Assembly (NCBI GenBank): GCA_947258795.1
Contig: CAMYJU010000002.1
Location: 97,928-161,927 of the forward strand
Length of the DNA stretch: 64,000 nucleotides
Reading direction: 5' to 3'
Source: an uncultured Gammaproteobacteria bacterium
Lineage (GTDB): Bacteria > Pseudomonadota > Gammaproteobacteria > DRJJ01
The notes below the pieces were generated by a model. The model was not told the DNA's origin. It saw nothing but the letters and a program-made list of their open reading frames with translations, and ran no database searches. The first letter of the stretch is position 1. The number at the start of each line of letters is the position of its first letter. Position numbers and translations under genes: made by a program. Below, piece by piece: positions 27,184 through 36,625 of this stretch.

Positions 27184-27986
27184 TCAAAATATTGTCTGCG
27201 ACTGGCGGTTCCAGACACGCAGAACGTGCCGTACATCTTGCATGTCGATTGATAACAGGCAAATCAGAGCTAACGGTGCTAACCGTGTCTGACTCAGACG
27301 AAGAAACATTGGTCAAGCCGGTACAGGACAACGCATCTCTTATTGCACAACAGCATAATACACCCGTTAGACTGGCCCACATGAGTGGGGTTCCTGAACG
27401 GATTATCCGGAATGAAGCAAAAAAGGGATTTGACCTGCTGGTTATCGGTGCGCGTGGTCTGCACAGTGTGCAGGATTTTTTTCTGGGCCGCAATGCGATC
27501 CGCCTGGTAAGAAGTTTGCCGGTATCGACCCTGGTTGTGCGGAAGAAGGACTCAATCAGTCATATCTTATGGCGAGTAGCAAGCGGTCCCATTAAACAGC
27601 GGGAAGTTGAGTTGATAATACATATCATCATTGCCATGCAGGCTGATATTACCCTGCTCGATGTTAAGCCTGACGCCCGTTTGTTCGGGCAACGCCATGA
27701 CCCGGTTCCTGGGTCAGGTAATGTATACAAGCCAGGTAAAAAGCTCACCAGGCTTAAGACATATCTTCAAGAGTCAACAGGACATGACATCTCTTGCAGA
27801 GTACGCAGAGGTATCCCTGAGGAAGTGATACTGGATGAGGCGTCTATCGGGAATTATGACCTGGTTGCTGTCAGTGCACAGACCCGCCGGGGGCTTGGCA
27901 AGCTGTTTGCGGAAGATCTTCCTTACCGGATTGCGCGTAATGTACCGGTTTCAGTACTGTGTTTTTGTCAGCAGGGACCAATATAA
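27180..27986 (+). CDS. Tandem universal stress protein (two UspA domains)
   Basis: ATG 27180 overlaps the permease stop. The 268-aa protein repeats the UspA fold twice: residues 1-125 with LLVIGARGLHSVQDFFLG (G-x2-G-x9-G-type ATP loop region) and VRSLPVSTLVV, and residues 130-268 with DLVAVSAQTRRGLGKLF and RNVPVSVLCF. Such fused pairs often regulate a neighbouring transporter, which fits its coupling to the TauE-like permease. An additional upstream open frame is only sequence of the permease. Confidence 0.85.
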   Translation: MIKILSATGGSRHAERAVHLACRLITGKSELTVLTVSDSDEETLVKPVQDNASLIAQQHNTPVRLAHMSGVPERIIRNEAKKGFDLLVIGARGLHSVQDFFLGRNAIRLVRSLPVSTLVVRKKDSISHILWRVASGPIKQREVELIIHIIIAMQADITLLDVKPDARLFGQRHDPVPGSGNVYKPGKKLTRLKTYLQESTGHDISCRVRRGIPEEVILDEASIGNYDLVAVSAQTRRGLGKLFAEDLPYRIARNVPVSVLCFCQQGPI

Positions 27987-28010
27987 GTCCGTACAAGTCC
28001 GTTGCCCGGC

Positions 28011-28178
28011 CTATTTGCCTGATCTCATAATAAGAAACAGTATTCCCAGGTTTATCACCAGCAATACCAGCCATGCTGTTGTGCTATATACGTTCGCACT
28101 GATTGCCAGTGCACAAATAAATGTAGCAACCATCAGGCCGGTCAATAATAAATAAACCAGTATCTTGTTTCCAGGCAT
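28011..28178 (-). CDS. Small two-helix membrane protein, 55 aa
   Basis: ATG at 28178 is preceded by AAGG about 8 nt away. The product, MPGNKILVYLLLTGLMVATF and onward, has two hydrophobic helices separated by a short NVYSTT turn and ends RSGK. It follows the Mth938-domain gene by 23 nt on the same strand and may be in its operon. No family recognised. Confidence 0.5.
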   Translation of the reverse strand: MPGNKILVYLLLTGLMVATFICALAISANVYSTTAWLVLLVINLGILFLIMRSGK

Positions 28179-28201
28179 AAGGGGCCTTGCTAGCGTGCCG
28201 A

Positions 28202-28546
28202 TTAACAGGTCAAATGCAGTGCGGCTACAATCCGGGCATATTCATGCTGCAGGCTGTTGAACACAGATACCGAATCCTTCGTTGCCGCCTGCCTTACTTC
28301 TATTCCTTTATGCAGCAGATATTGTATGGTTTGATCCGGTACCTGCATTTTACCATAGTAACCCGTGCCTATAACCAGCAGATCCGGTTTTGCATTGACA
28401 ACCTCATGAAGGTCATCAATATCCAGGCTATGCCCTTCCTTTCGCCACCATGAGTCTATCACCTCGTCAGGTGAGATGATTACATCGGAATGATAGGTAG
28501 TCTCGTCTATTGAGATACTGCCAAACTCATAGTTCGTAATTGTCAT
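28202..28546 (-). CDS. Mth938-like (DUF498) domain protein
   Basis: The 114-aa protein has the compact Mth938/NDUFAF3 fold. It starts NYEFGSISIDETTYHSDVII, has DSWWRKEGHSL, then LLVIGTGYYGKMQVP and IEVRQAATKDSVSVFNSL. These are the family's conserved GTG and tail motifs. Bacterial roles are unclear; mitochondrial relatives help complex I assembly. It starts 2 nt after the SIMPL gene ends. Confidence 0.88.
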   Translation of the reverse strand: MTITNYEFGSISIDETTYHSDVIISPDEVIDSWWRKEGHSLDIDDLHEVVNAKPDLLVIGTGYYGKMQVPDQTIQYLLHKGIEVRQAATKDSVSVFNSLQHEYARIVAALHLTC

Positions 28547-28548
28547 GA

Positions 28549-29247
28549 TTACTTGATCAGTAGTTCAATACTACCACTCGCAATGACCTTCATGGTCTGT
28601 TTACCAGGTTCAATCGTAGGAGGTGCTGCTGCTTTCTCCATCGCCATCGCACTATGCAGCCGGACAGGCCTGACCGGTGCGCTACTGGTGCGAACGTCCA
28701 TATTTATCATTCGGTAGCCTGCCCTGCCAAGATGGTTTACGATCTGGCCAGCCCTGTCTTTAAATGCCTGTATGGATTCGCCAACCAGGCGTTCTTCCTT
28801 TTTAGACCTCAGTTCGGGAGACACCTTGTAGGAGACGGATTTCACAGCTACGGTTTTTTGAAGCTCACCTATCAGTTCGCTCAACTTTTCTATTTCCCTG
28901 CTCTCCAGCTTAAATGATTGCTTGACGCGCCAGCCGGTAAGACGCTGGTTTTTATATACCGGATGAGTCTGATAGCTCAGCGTCTGTACCTCTATGCCTT
29001 TTTCCTTCTTGCTGCGTTTGACCGCGCTGCCGATTGTTTTATTGACCTGGTCTGACAGGCGCGGTAAATTGTCCCCTTCGCGCTGTGTATAGAGTACCGC
29101 TACCAGCGTGTCACTCTCGACTTCAGCAATTGCTTCAACCGAAAAATTAACCTGGTCATAATGTACCTTATCCTCAGACCAAACCTGTCCGGATGGTATG
29201 GTAAATACCACGCCACACAAGACTGATAACACACACAATTTGTTCAT
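28549..29247 (-). CDS. SIMPL (DUF541) domain periplasmic protein
   Basis: A 232-aa exported protein (signal MNKLCVLSVLCGVVFTIPSG). It has a SIMPL-type domain: VEAIAEVESDTLVAVLYTQR, the variable centre, GWRVKQSFKLESREIEKLSE, and an end with IASGSIELLIK. SIMPL proteins are oligomeric periplasmic ring-formers of uncertain role, some in stress tolerance. It lies 32 nt downstream of the FimV-like gene and just before the Mth938 gene. Confidence 0.85.
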   Translation of the reverse strand: MNKLCVLSVLCGVVFTIPSGQVWSEDKVHYDQVNFSVEAIAEVESDTLVAVLYTQREGDNLPRLSDQVNKTIGSAVKRSKKEKGIEVQTLSYQTHPVYKNQRLTGWRVKQSFKLESREIEKLSELIGELQKTVAVKSVSYKVSPELRSKKEERLVGESIQAFKDRAGQIVNHLGRAGYRMINMDVRTSSAPVRPVRLHSAMAMEKAAAPPTIEPGKQTMKVIASGSIELLIK

Positions 29248-29279
29248 AAATCACCCTGTCCGGTTATTGATGCTGACTA

Positions 29280-30998
29280 TCAGGATTCATTCGGCTTGTC
29301 TTCAAATCCGAACAGTCTTTTCAGCTGTTTTCTGATCAAAAAGACTAGCAAGGCAAAAAGTGTTGCAACGGCCCATTCCCAGAACTCCAGAAATCCGTTC
29401 CAGAACTTTTCCCATAACTGCAGTCCATACTCTTTGGCTTTCTCGCGCGCACCGACACGCACGGTGACCTCCAGTTCCTTTACAGACTTTGGTACAGGCG
29501 CGCCAGTACAGTCATCCGTCTCATACATATGCACAATAGCGCCAACATCATGCTTTCCTGTCTTTAATGGTGTTAGTGTGAATGTTGCTACTGATCCCGA
29601 AGGATGTACCTTCATGCAGATAAACTCGACCGGATCGACCTTGAACATCGGGGCCACTGGTTTGACCTTTGCAGTCTGACCAATAGCCGGTATGGTCGTT
29701 TCAGCGACGGCCTTTTCAGCCTCATTTTCGGGCTTTTTTGATTCGTCACCAATCCAGACTTCGAGTATACCGGGATCGCCAGGCAACTTGAGGTCCGCAT
29801 CGATTCTCAAGTCGACGAGATAATCCTTCGATCGTGATACCGTACTATAAGTAGTTGGATCGTTTGCCGTCTCTGTTGATGAAGTGCTGTTACCTCTATT
29901 CAGCCCCTGGGCTGCCGATTCTGCCCCAGCGGTTTTGCCTATGCCGGCCTTCTGTCCAGTTTGTAATCCGTCAATATTTGCATTACCTGAAAGCGTAATA
30001 TTATTCTGCCAGCCTGGTGAATAATCACCCGTGGTCTTCATCTCTATTATTGCATTAGATGGCGCTGCCGCATCATAGGCAATTGCAGCAGAATCCAAAT
30101 TAATACCTGAAACATCATTTATAGACTGATAACTGTCTGATTTAGATGATAAGGTTGCGGACTCGGGATGTCCGGCTGCTGTTGCCGGCAAGGTATCGAT
30201 TCCGGAAACTATCAATTCCTGTTGCAAACTGACTAGCTCTTTGTCCTTGAGTTCTATCACTCTTTGCATGTCTCGCAATTGTGTTTCAATAGTCTCGATA
30301 CGGCCCCGCATTTCTTCATTTTCGGTCTGGTTCGTTGCCAGTGTCTCCTGTTCCATGCTTAGCTGGTTTTGCAGGATTAACAGGTCCGGATCCGGGCCTG
30401 GTGCTGACTCATGAACTGAATCTTCAACTGCTGGGGAGACCAGGGCCAGCCCCCCTGATGGATCAGTTTTGATACCGGAATCAGGCCTGGTCTGGTCAAG
30501 CACCAGGGTGTAGTGGCGATGCAGAAACCCCGTATCCCATCTTGCTTCTATCAATAGGTCCAGATGTAAACGACTTATCGGCGCGTTGGAAGTAAGCAGG
30601 ATGTAATACTCGTTATTCCTTTGTTTCAACTGCGCCTGTATGGAATCATATACCGGGTCGTATTCCAGCCCGATATATTTGTAGTCTTCACGTGGAAAAA
30701 TCCGTAGCCTGAGTTGACTGGCCTGCGCGGCACTTATATCAACTATCGGTATTTCTGCGATTAATACTTCGTTTATGCCGGAATCGGTCCAGATATCACC
30801 AAGAATAACGGCTGCTACAGATAACGGGCTGACAATCAGGTTCACGACAATGACCATTTTTAATAAATGTAAAAAGACTCTGTTGCAGACTGTTTGTTGT
30901 AAACAGGCACTACGGGTAACAAGGCCATTAGGTGCAAGTTGATTCATCAATACGTTAATCCCTATACGCTCGAAAAGCGAAGACAGGTTTTCGCCCAT
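29280..30998 (-). CDS. FimV-type N-terminal protein with unfamiliar C-terminal half and membrane anchor
   Basis: The 572-aa protein has a hydrophobic signal (VIVVNLIVSPLSVAA) followed by VILGDIWTDSGINEVLIAEI and later RLHLDLLIEARWDTG. That is the FimV/HubP N-terminal domain. A coiled coil (about residues 205-255, QETLATNQTENEEMRGRIET) follows. Instead of LysM or a cytosolic tail, it has a Ser/Thr-rich linker and a beta-rich domain (about 390-515) with DLKLPGDPGILEVWIGDES and EFICMKVHPSGSVATFTL. A transmembrane helix near residue 550 and a short basic tail end the protein. The start is uncertain; ATG 30947 is an alternative. Confidence 0.65.
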   Translation of the reverse strand: MGENLSSLFERIGINVLMNQLAPNGLVTRSACLQQTVCNRVFLHLLKMVIVVNLIVSPLSVAAVILGDIWTDSGINEVLIAEIPIVDISAAQASQLRLRIFPREDYKYIGLEYDPVYDSIQAQLKQRNNEYYILLTSNAPISRLHLDLLIEARWDTGFLHRHYTLVLDQTRPDSGIKTDPSGGLALVSPAVEDSVHESAPGPDPDLLILQNQLSMEQETLATNQTENEEMRGRIETIETQLRDMQRVIELKDKELVSLQQELIVSGIDTLPATAAGHPESATLSSKSDSYQSINDVSGINLDSAAIAYDAAAPSNAIIEMKTTGDYSPGWQNNITLSGNANIDGLQTGQKAGIGKTAGAESAAQGLNRGNSTSSTETANDPTTYSTVSRSKDYLVDLRIDADLKLPGDPGILEVWIGDESKKPENEAEKAVAETTIPAIGQTAKVKPVAPMFKVDPVEFICMKVHPSGSVATFTLTPLKTGKHDVGAIVHMYETDDCTGAPVPKSVKELEVTVRVGAREKAKEYGLQLWEKFWNGFLEFWEWAVATLFALLVFLIRKQLKRLFGFEDKPNES

Positions 30999-31067
30999 GA
31001 ATAAATCAGGTGAATAGCTGATATATTAGCTCAAAGACAGGTATACACCCAGTATACAGGTCATTTT

Positions 31068-31970
31068 TTACCGGCTTTTCAGAATATTTTCAAAGGCCTG
31101 GTCGATATAGCTAAACTCAAACTGGAATCCGGCATCGAGTAACTTCTTTGGCACCACTCGCTGTCCTTCACATAGCAACTCAGCAGCCTCACCAAGTGCC
31201 AGTTTTAATGCAAAGCAGGGTACCCTGAAAATGGCCGGGCGATGTAATGCCTGAGACAAGGCCCGGGTAAAGGTCTGATTGCTGACCGGATTGGGGCTGA
31301 CCAGATTAAAGGGGCCGGCAAGTTCGTGATGGGAAAGCAGGAACAAGACGGCATTGATCCAGTCCTGTCGATGAATCCAGGACATGATCTGCTGACCACT
31401 GGCGACAGGACCACCTAATCCCAGTTTGAATGGAGCTAGCATCCTGGCCAATGCCCCACCCCCAGTATCCAGTACGACACCGGTCCTGAGCAGACAAACG
31501 CGACAGGTCTCACTTGCCATAGACATCGCTGCGGATTCCCAGTCGGCACAAAGCGTATGCGGAAAACCCTCAACAACATCCGAATCCTCATCCAGGGTGA
31601 CATCCGCGGGCTGGCTACCATAATAACCAATCGCCGACCCACTCAGAATCACCTTGGGCTTGATATCCAGGGTAGAGATAAATTCAGCCAGTTTGTAAGT
31701 CAGGTCTACCCTGCTGCTAAATAGGAGTTGCTTACGAGAGGCAGTCCAGCGTTTGTCAACAATCGGCTCACCGGCCAGGTTGATGACCGCATCACAGGCC
31801 AGCCCCGGCATTTCCTGTAGTTGCGTGAAGCAGTGAATCCTGGCATCCAGCACCGTCCTGGCCTTGTCCATATTACGCACCCATGCGTAAACACCATGTC
31901 CCTGATTGATCAGCGTCCGGGATAGGGCTGTTCCGATAAAGCCGGTTGCACCGGTAAGTAAAATTCTCAT
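31068..31970 (-). CDS. TIGR01777-type NAD-dependent epimerase-like protein
   Basis: I start at ATG 31970, where AAGGA lies 6 nt upstream and the sequence begins with the Rossmann motif MRILLTGATGFIGTAL. The 300-aa protein has ILSGSAIGYYG (SDR active Tyr region), LLRTGVVLDTGGGALARM and SWIHRQDWINAVLFLL. These mark the TIGR01777/YfcH group of extended SDR proteins. Substrates are not known for this group. It is a monocistronic gene divergent from the aminotransferase operon. Confidence 0.88.
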   Translation of the reverse strand: MRILLTGATGFIGTALSRTLINQGHGVYAWVRNMDKARTVLDARIHCFTQLQEMPGLACDAVINLAGEPIVDKRWTASRKQLLFSSRVDLTYKLAEFISTLDIKPKVILSGSAIGYYGSQPADVTLDEDSDVVEGFPHTLCADWESAAMSMASETCRVCLLRTGVVLDTGGGALARMLAPFKLGLGGPVASGQQIMSWIHRQDWINAVLFLLSHHELAGPFNLVSPNPVSNQTFTRALSQALHRPAIFRVPCFALKLALGEAAELLCEGQRVVPKKLLDAGFQFEFSYIDQAFENILKSR

Positions 31971-32163
31971 CCGGGTTCCTTCATAAGGCGAGGCCTCCTG
32001 ATTCACAGTATAGGTAATTCATTCACAGAACTGTTTTATTACCCACAGCGTACAAAATCATAACCATATCCGGTATTTAAGCTGCTGATTATGTTCATTA
32101 AAATAACTGTAATAAAACTATAGCAGTTTGGTCACATATTTGTCATCGGGTATTGATAATTTT

Positions 32164-32181
32164 CGTCACGATTGTGTGACG
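32164..32181 (+). promoter_or_regulatory. Palindrome just upstream of the aminotransferase start
   Basis: CGTCAC (32164-32169) and GTGACG (32176-32181) form a perfect 6-bp inverted repeat around GATTGT, 10 nt before ATG 32192. GTCAC also occurs nearby at about 32132-32136. It could be an operator or an mRNA hairpin controlling the operon, in place of a clear ribosome site. Confidence 0.35.
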
Positions 32182-32191
32182 TGAGCTATCT

Positions 32192-33919
32192 ATGTCGGAA
32201 TCTGGCGTAATAACTGTATTCTCATCAATACTAGTATTCTTTGTCTTCAGGAATATATACATTCGACTCCGGCTTTCTCGAGCCAAACACCCGTCACTCA
32301 GAGGGCATTCAAAATGGTCTCGTTGGATTGCACGCCTGATACCGTACTTTGAATATGATGATAAGCGTTTTTATGGTAGCGACCAGGCGCCTGAGTCGGT
32401 CGTCAGCAAACGACGCGCCGGGATGTCGAAGCTTATCTACCAGGTCCAGACTGATACGTCTGAGACCATATCGTTTAGTCATTCTCTGCAAGACAGTATT
32501 TCCGATGTGAGTTTTACCAATGCCTACCGAGTTCCTTTCCCGTACCGAAAACATCTCGACACGGTTCTGAAATCAGGCTCAATCGCGACAGAGACCCAAG
32601 GCGTTAAAATCAGGGATCTGGATGGTAATTGGCGCTACGACCTGTCTGGATCCTATGGGGTCAATGTCTTTGGCTATGATTTTTATAAAGACTGTATGGG
32701 GAAAGGCATTGAAAGAGTCAAGGAGCTTGGTCCGGTACTCGGACCCTATCACCCTCTGATACGGGACAATGTCGAGATACTGAAAGCCGTTTCAGGACTG
32801 GACGAGGTTTCATTCCATATGTCCGGTACAGAGGCGGTCATGCAGGCAGTACGTCTGGCCCGCTATCATACGCGTAAAACCCATCTTGTCCGATTATGCG
32901 GTGCCTATCATGGCTGGTGGGATGGTGTCCAGCCGGGTGTCGGCAACCAGCGAAAGTCAGATGATGTCTACACCCTGAGAGACCTTAACGAAACCACACT
33001 GAAAGTTCTGGAAACACGAAAGGATATTGCCTGTGTGCTGATTAATCCACTGCAAGCGCTGCACCCCAATTCCGATGCGGCCAGTGATGCGACCCTCGTC
33101 AGCAGCGAACGATCGGCTGAGCTGAATCGGCATGTTTATTCAGAATGGTTGAAAAAAATTCGGGATATCTGTACCCGTAGAAACATCGTGCTCATCTTTG
33201 ATGAAGTCTTTACCGGTTTCAGGCTCGCCTATCGTGGTGCCCAGGAATACTTCGATATCCAGGCTGACCTGGTGACCTACGGCAAGACACTGGGTGGCGG
33301 ATTGCCGGTAGGAGTCCTGTGTGGACGCCATAACCTGATGAAACGCTATAAAGATGACAGACCGGTCGATATTTCATTTGCCAGAGGAACGTTTAATTCA
33401 CATCCCTACGTCATGGCGTCTATGAACGAGTTTCTTCATCGTATCGAGTCGCCGGTGATCCAGGATATCTATAAAGACGCCAATGAAGTATGGAATGGAC
33501 GGGTTGAACAGCTGAATCATGTACTCGAGCAGATCGGTATACCGGTAAGAATTGTCAATCTGCACTCGATCTGGACCATATTGTATACCCAGCCGGGCAG
33601 ATATAACTGGATGTTGCAGTTTTACCTGCGTGCGGAAGGTCTGGAACTAAGCTGGGTCGGCAGCGGACGCATCATTATGAGTCTTAATTATTCCGATTCC
33701 GATTTCAGGGAAGTGATGGAACGCTTCGTGATGGCTGCAGAAAAGATGAAGCGGGATGGCTGGTGGTGGCATTCCGAAAATATGACCAACAAAACCATCA
33801 AGCGCTGGATGCTTAAAGACATGGTGCTGGCGCGTTTTCCGGTCCTGAAACTGATACCTGGTATGTCATGGCAGCAGTCTGGTTCTCCAAAAATAATCAA
33901 AGAGGTACATGAAAAATGA
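32192..33919 (+). CDS. Membrane-tethered class III aminotransferase (GSA-like)
   Basis: The 575-aa protein has an N-terminal transmembrane helix (VITVFSSILVFFVFRNIYI) and a linker of about 70 residues. A PLP-dependent class III aminotransferase fold follows, close to glutamate-1-semialdehyde aminomutase: VSFHMSGTEAVMQAVRLAR, AYHGWWDG, FDEVFTGFR (PLP-binding Asp) and TYGKTLGGGLPVGVL (Schiff-base Lys). The last 50 residues are extra. It is first in a four-gene operon with a PHP-glycosyltransferase, a phosphatidylserine decarboxylase and a membrane protein. It may aminate a sugar or lipid precursor; the substrate is unknown. Confidence 0.82.
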   Translation: MSESGVITVFSSILVFFVFRNIYIRLRLSRAKHPSLRGHSKWSRWIARLIPYFEYDDKRFYGSDQAPESVVSKRRAGMSKLIYQVQTDTSETISFSHSLQDSISDVSFTNAYRVPFPYRKHLDTVLKSGSIATETQGVKIRDLDGNWRYDLSGSYGVNVFGYDFYKDCMGKGIERVKELGPVLGPYHPLIRDNVEILKAVSGLDEVSFHMSGTEAVMQAVRLARYHTRKTHLVRLCGAYHGWWDGVQPGVGNQRKSDDVYTLRDLNETTLKVLETRKDIACVLINPLQALHPNSDAASDATLVSSERSAELNRHVYSEWLKKIRDICTRRNIVLIFDEVFTGFRLAYRGAQEYFDIQADLVTYGKTLGGGLPVGVLCGRHNLMKRYKDDRPVDISFARGTFNSHPYVMASMNEFLHRIESPVIQDIYKDANEVWNGRVEQLNHVLEQIGIPVRIVNLHSIWTILYTQPGRYNWMLQFYLRAEGLELSWVGSGRIIMSLNYSDSDFREVMERFVMAAEKMKRDGWWWHSENMTNKTIKRWMLKDMVLARFPVLKLIPGMSWQQSGSPKIIKEVHEK

Positions 33920-36624
33920 TCCGTTTATTCAATAGTACTGATATAAGCGAGTTCAGGCGGTCCCTGTCATCAGAATTCAACCAGTATCTCCGCGAAGAAT
34001 CAGAAAAATATCCGGCGGAAGATTGTTTGAGGATTGATATGCATTGCCACGACCATCACAGTGATGTACCGGATGAGCTCTGGGGTCGTATATTGGGATT
34101 GCCGGAAACATGGCTGAAAACATCAAAATTAAAAAAATGTCTCAAAAAGAACGGCTGTGATGTCATCACCATAACCAACCACAATAATGCCAGATCCTGC
34201 TGGTGGCTGCGTGAAAAAGGCCAGGATGTACTTTCCGCGGCTGAATTTACCTGTCATTTTCCTGAATACAACCTGTTTGTCCATGTACTGACCTACGGGT
34301 TCTCCCGGGAGCAGGAGGATATCCTGAACGAGAAACGGCAGGATATATACGAATTTCTGCGTTATACCACACAACAGGATATACCGGTCGTACTCCCTCA
34401 CCCGCTGTACTTCTATACCAGGAATGATCGGATCGACCCTGAACTGTTCGAGAAACTCGCGGTCATGTTTGAACGTTTTGAAGTGCTGAATGGGCAAAGA
34501 GATCTCTGGCAGAGTGTATTGACACTGAACTGGGCACGCAGCCTGACACCCGAGAAAATCAGGTCCTATGCCAGCAAGCATCATCTGGATCCGGCTGATT
34601 ATGGGGTAGACGTCGATAAACCCAAAATACTGACCGGTGGTTCTGATGATCATATGGGGATCTTTGCAGGCCAGTCCGGTTCCTTGTTATACGTGCCTGA
34701 TCTGCAGGAAAGGCTCAAGACCTCGAATCTATCGGATCTAGCTCTGGAGGCTATCAAAGCCGGTAACATTGTGCCTTATGGACATGTGGCAGAAAACCAG
34801 AAACTCAATATCGCGCTGCTGGACTACTTCTCCCAGATCGCGACCAGGATAGAAGATCCCGGCCTGTTACGTATTCTGTTTCACCGTGGTGAGGTGTCAG
34901 ACAAACTTGCCTGCTTTACAATCAGTAATCTCCTGCTGGAGATGCGCAAGCGAAAGAACATTCAGAAATTCTTCCTGTTTGTTCACGATGCACTACAGGG
35001 TAAAAAACCCAACAAGCTGATGAAATGGAAGATCTCGAAGGATTACCGGTTCTGTATCGAACATCTCGAGAAAATTGCCAATAGCAAGAACAAGTCACCC
35101 GAGATATTCATTGACACGGTAAATCAATCGGTCACTGAATTGTATACCGAATTAAACAGGCTGATACTGAAACGTGTCAACAAGGCCATAGAAAAATCCA
35201 ATAGAAAGAAGCTGGAATCTTTCTCGACTGAGGAAATCACCAGAAAATTCGAGATTCCCAGCCAGTTAAGTGCCCTGATATCAGATAAAAACAGGCATCA
35301 GTCTGATATGAGCGATTTTAATGTCGGGCTAATACTGGATAATCTTACCTTCCCGGTCCTGATCAGTCTGGTCTTGACTGGCGCAACCCTGGCCAGTACT
35401 CGCCTGCTCTACCAGAATCGCCAGTTTCTGAATGATTTCGCTGACAGTATCGGTAAAAATCATCATCCAGGCAGGGCCTTGCATCTGACTGATACCCTGA
35501 GAGACAAGAACGGGGTTTCTAACTCCCTGTCTGCAAAATTGGTTGAAATCCAGAGGGCTGATCTGCCTGTTGATTTTCTGGTGTGTCATGCTGATATCAA
35601 ACCGGAGCCGCATCTGCATGTCATCAAACCCCTGACCAGTTTTTCAGTACCTGACTTCGGTGAACAGGAATTCCGGATTCCGGATCTCCTCGAAATCGCA
35701 AGAATATTCTATCAGGGTGGTTATGACCGGATTATCTGCTCCACAGAAGGCCCTATGGCGCTGGTTTCACTATTCATCAAACATATGTTTAATGTGCCAA
35801 GTTACTTCTTTATGCACACAGACTGGCTGGACTTTATCAAGCATACGACCGATCTGACTCAACATGAGCGGGACCGGGTCAGACGGGCATTACGTGTCTT
35901 CTACAAACAATATTCCGGCGTCTTTGTGCTGAATAATGAACACCGAGACTGGCTGACAGGTCATCAGATGCAGCTCGATCAGGACCGGGTTTACCTGACT
36001 GCGCATCATGCGCATAAACGGGATATGAGTATACGTGGTGTGAGCAAGTCTGATCTGTTCCCTGATGCCGATCAGGATACCCCGGTATTATTCCTGGCCT
36101 GCAGAATCAGCAAGGAAAAAGGCATTTTTGATTTACCTGAAATTATTAACAGGGCAAGAAAATCAATACCGGGTTTGAAGATTGTCATTGCCGGTACGGG
36201 ACCGGCAAGGGATGAACTGGAACAGAAATTACCTGATGCCCTGTTCCTGGGTTGGGTCGATAAAAAACAGATCGCCGAGTTTTATATAGGGCTGGACCTG
36301 TTTGTATTCCCATCACGCTTTGACACTTTCGGAAATGTCGTGCTGGAGGCATTTACATATGGCATGCCGGTCATTGCATACGACAGCAAAGGACCCAGGG
36401 ATATTATTGAGCATGATGTCAACGGCTATCTGGTAGAAGATATAGAGCAAATGAGCGAACATATTGTCCGTTACTTTCAATCCAAATCCTGCCGGTCGGA
36501 GCTAAGACACAATGCCTTGCGCAGAGTTGAAGAATACCAGGCGGATCCGATCATGAATCAATTCATGATTGATATGGGACTGGATGTGCCCACAAATAAT
36601 ATCGAGCGACTATCGGTAGCCTGA
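33916..36624 (+). CDS. PHP phosphoesterase-GT4 glycosyltransferase fusion
   Basis: The 902-aa protein starts 4 nt inside the aminotransferase stop (ATGA). Residues about 35-300 form a PHP domain: DMHCHDHHSD metal ligands, TITNHNNA, AAEFTC, and GGSDDH. Residues about 315-490 are helical with no known match. Residues about 490-885 form a GT4 glycosyltransferase, with STEGPMA, LFLACRISKEKGIFDLPE, IAGTGPARDEL and FPSRFDTFGNVVLEA (EX7E motif). It probably transfers a sugar from a nucleotide donor and hydrolyses a phosphate ester on the same product. Such a fusion is uncommon. Confidence 0.82.
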   Translation: MIRLFNSTDISEFRRSLSSEFNQYLREESEKYPAEDCLRIDMHCHDHHSDVPDELWGRILGLPETWLKTSKLKKCLKKNGCDVITITNHNNARSCWWLREKGQDVLSAAEFTCHFPEYNLFVHVLTYGFSREQEDILNEKRQDIYEFLRYTTQQDIPVVLPHPLYFYTRNDRIDPELFEKLAVMFERFEVLNGQRDLWQSVLTLNWARSLTPEKIRSYASKHHLDPADYGVDVDKPKILTGGSDDHMGIFAGQSGSLLYVPDLQERLKTSNLSDLALEAIKAGNIVPYGHVAENQKLNIALLDYFSQIATRIEDPGLLRILFHRGEVSDKLACFTISNLLLEMRKRKNIQKFFLFVHDALQGKKPNKLMKWKISKDYRFCIEHLEKIANSKNKSPEIFIDTVNQSVTELYTELNRLILKRVNKAIEKSNRKKLESFSTEEITRKFEIPSQLSALISDKNRHQSDMSDFNVGLILDNLTFPVLISLVLTGATLASTRLLYQNRQFLNDFADSIGKNHHPGRALHLTDTLRDKNGVSNSLSAKLVEIQRADLPVDFLVCHADIKPEPHLHVIKPLTSFSVPDFGEQEFRIPDLLEIARIFYQGGYDRIICSTEGPMALVSLFIKHMFNVPSYFFMHTDWLDFIKHTTDLTQHERDRVRRALRVFYKQYSGVFVLNNEHRDWLTGHQMQLDQDRVYLTAHHAHKRDMSIRGVSKSDLFPDADQDTPVLFLACRISKEKGIFDLPEIINRARKSIPGLKIVIAGTGPARDELEQKLPDALFLGWVDKKQIAEFYIGLDLFVFPSRFDTFGNVVLEAFTYGMPVIAYDSKGPRDIIEHDVNGYLVEDIEQMSEHIVRYFQSKSCRSELRHNALRRVEEYQADPIMNQFMIDMGLDVPTNNIERLSVA

Positions 36625-36625
36625 G

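Noticed and set aside
27985..28002. Tandem AAGTCCGT repeat after the UspA gene
   Set aside because: Only two short copies; too small to call a functional repeat.
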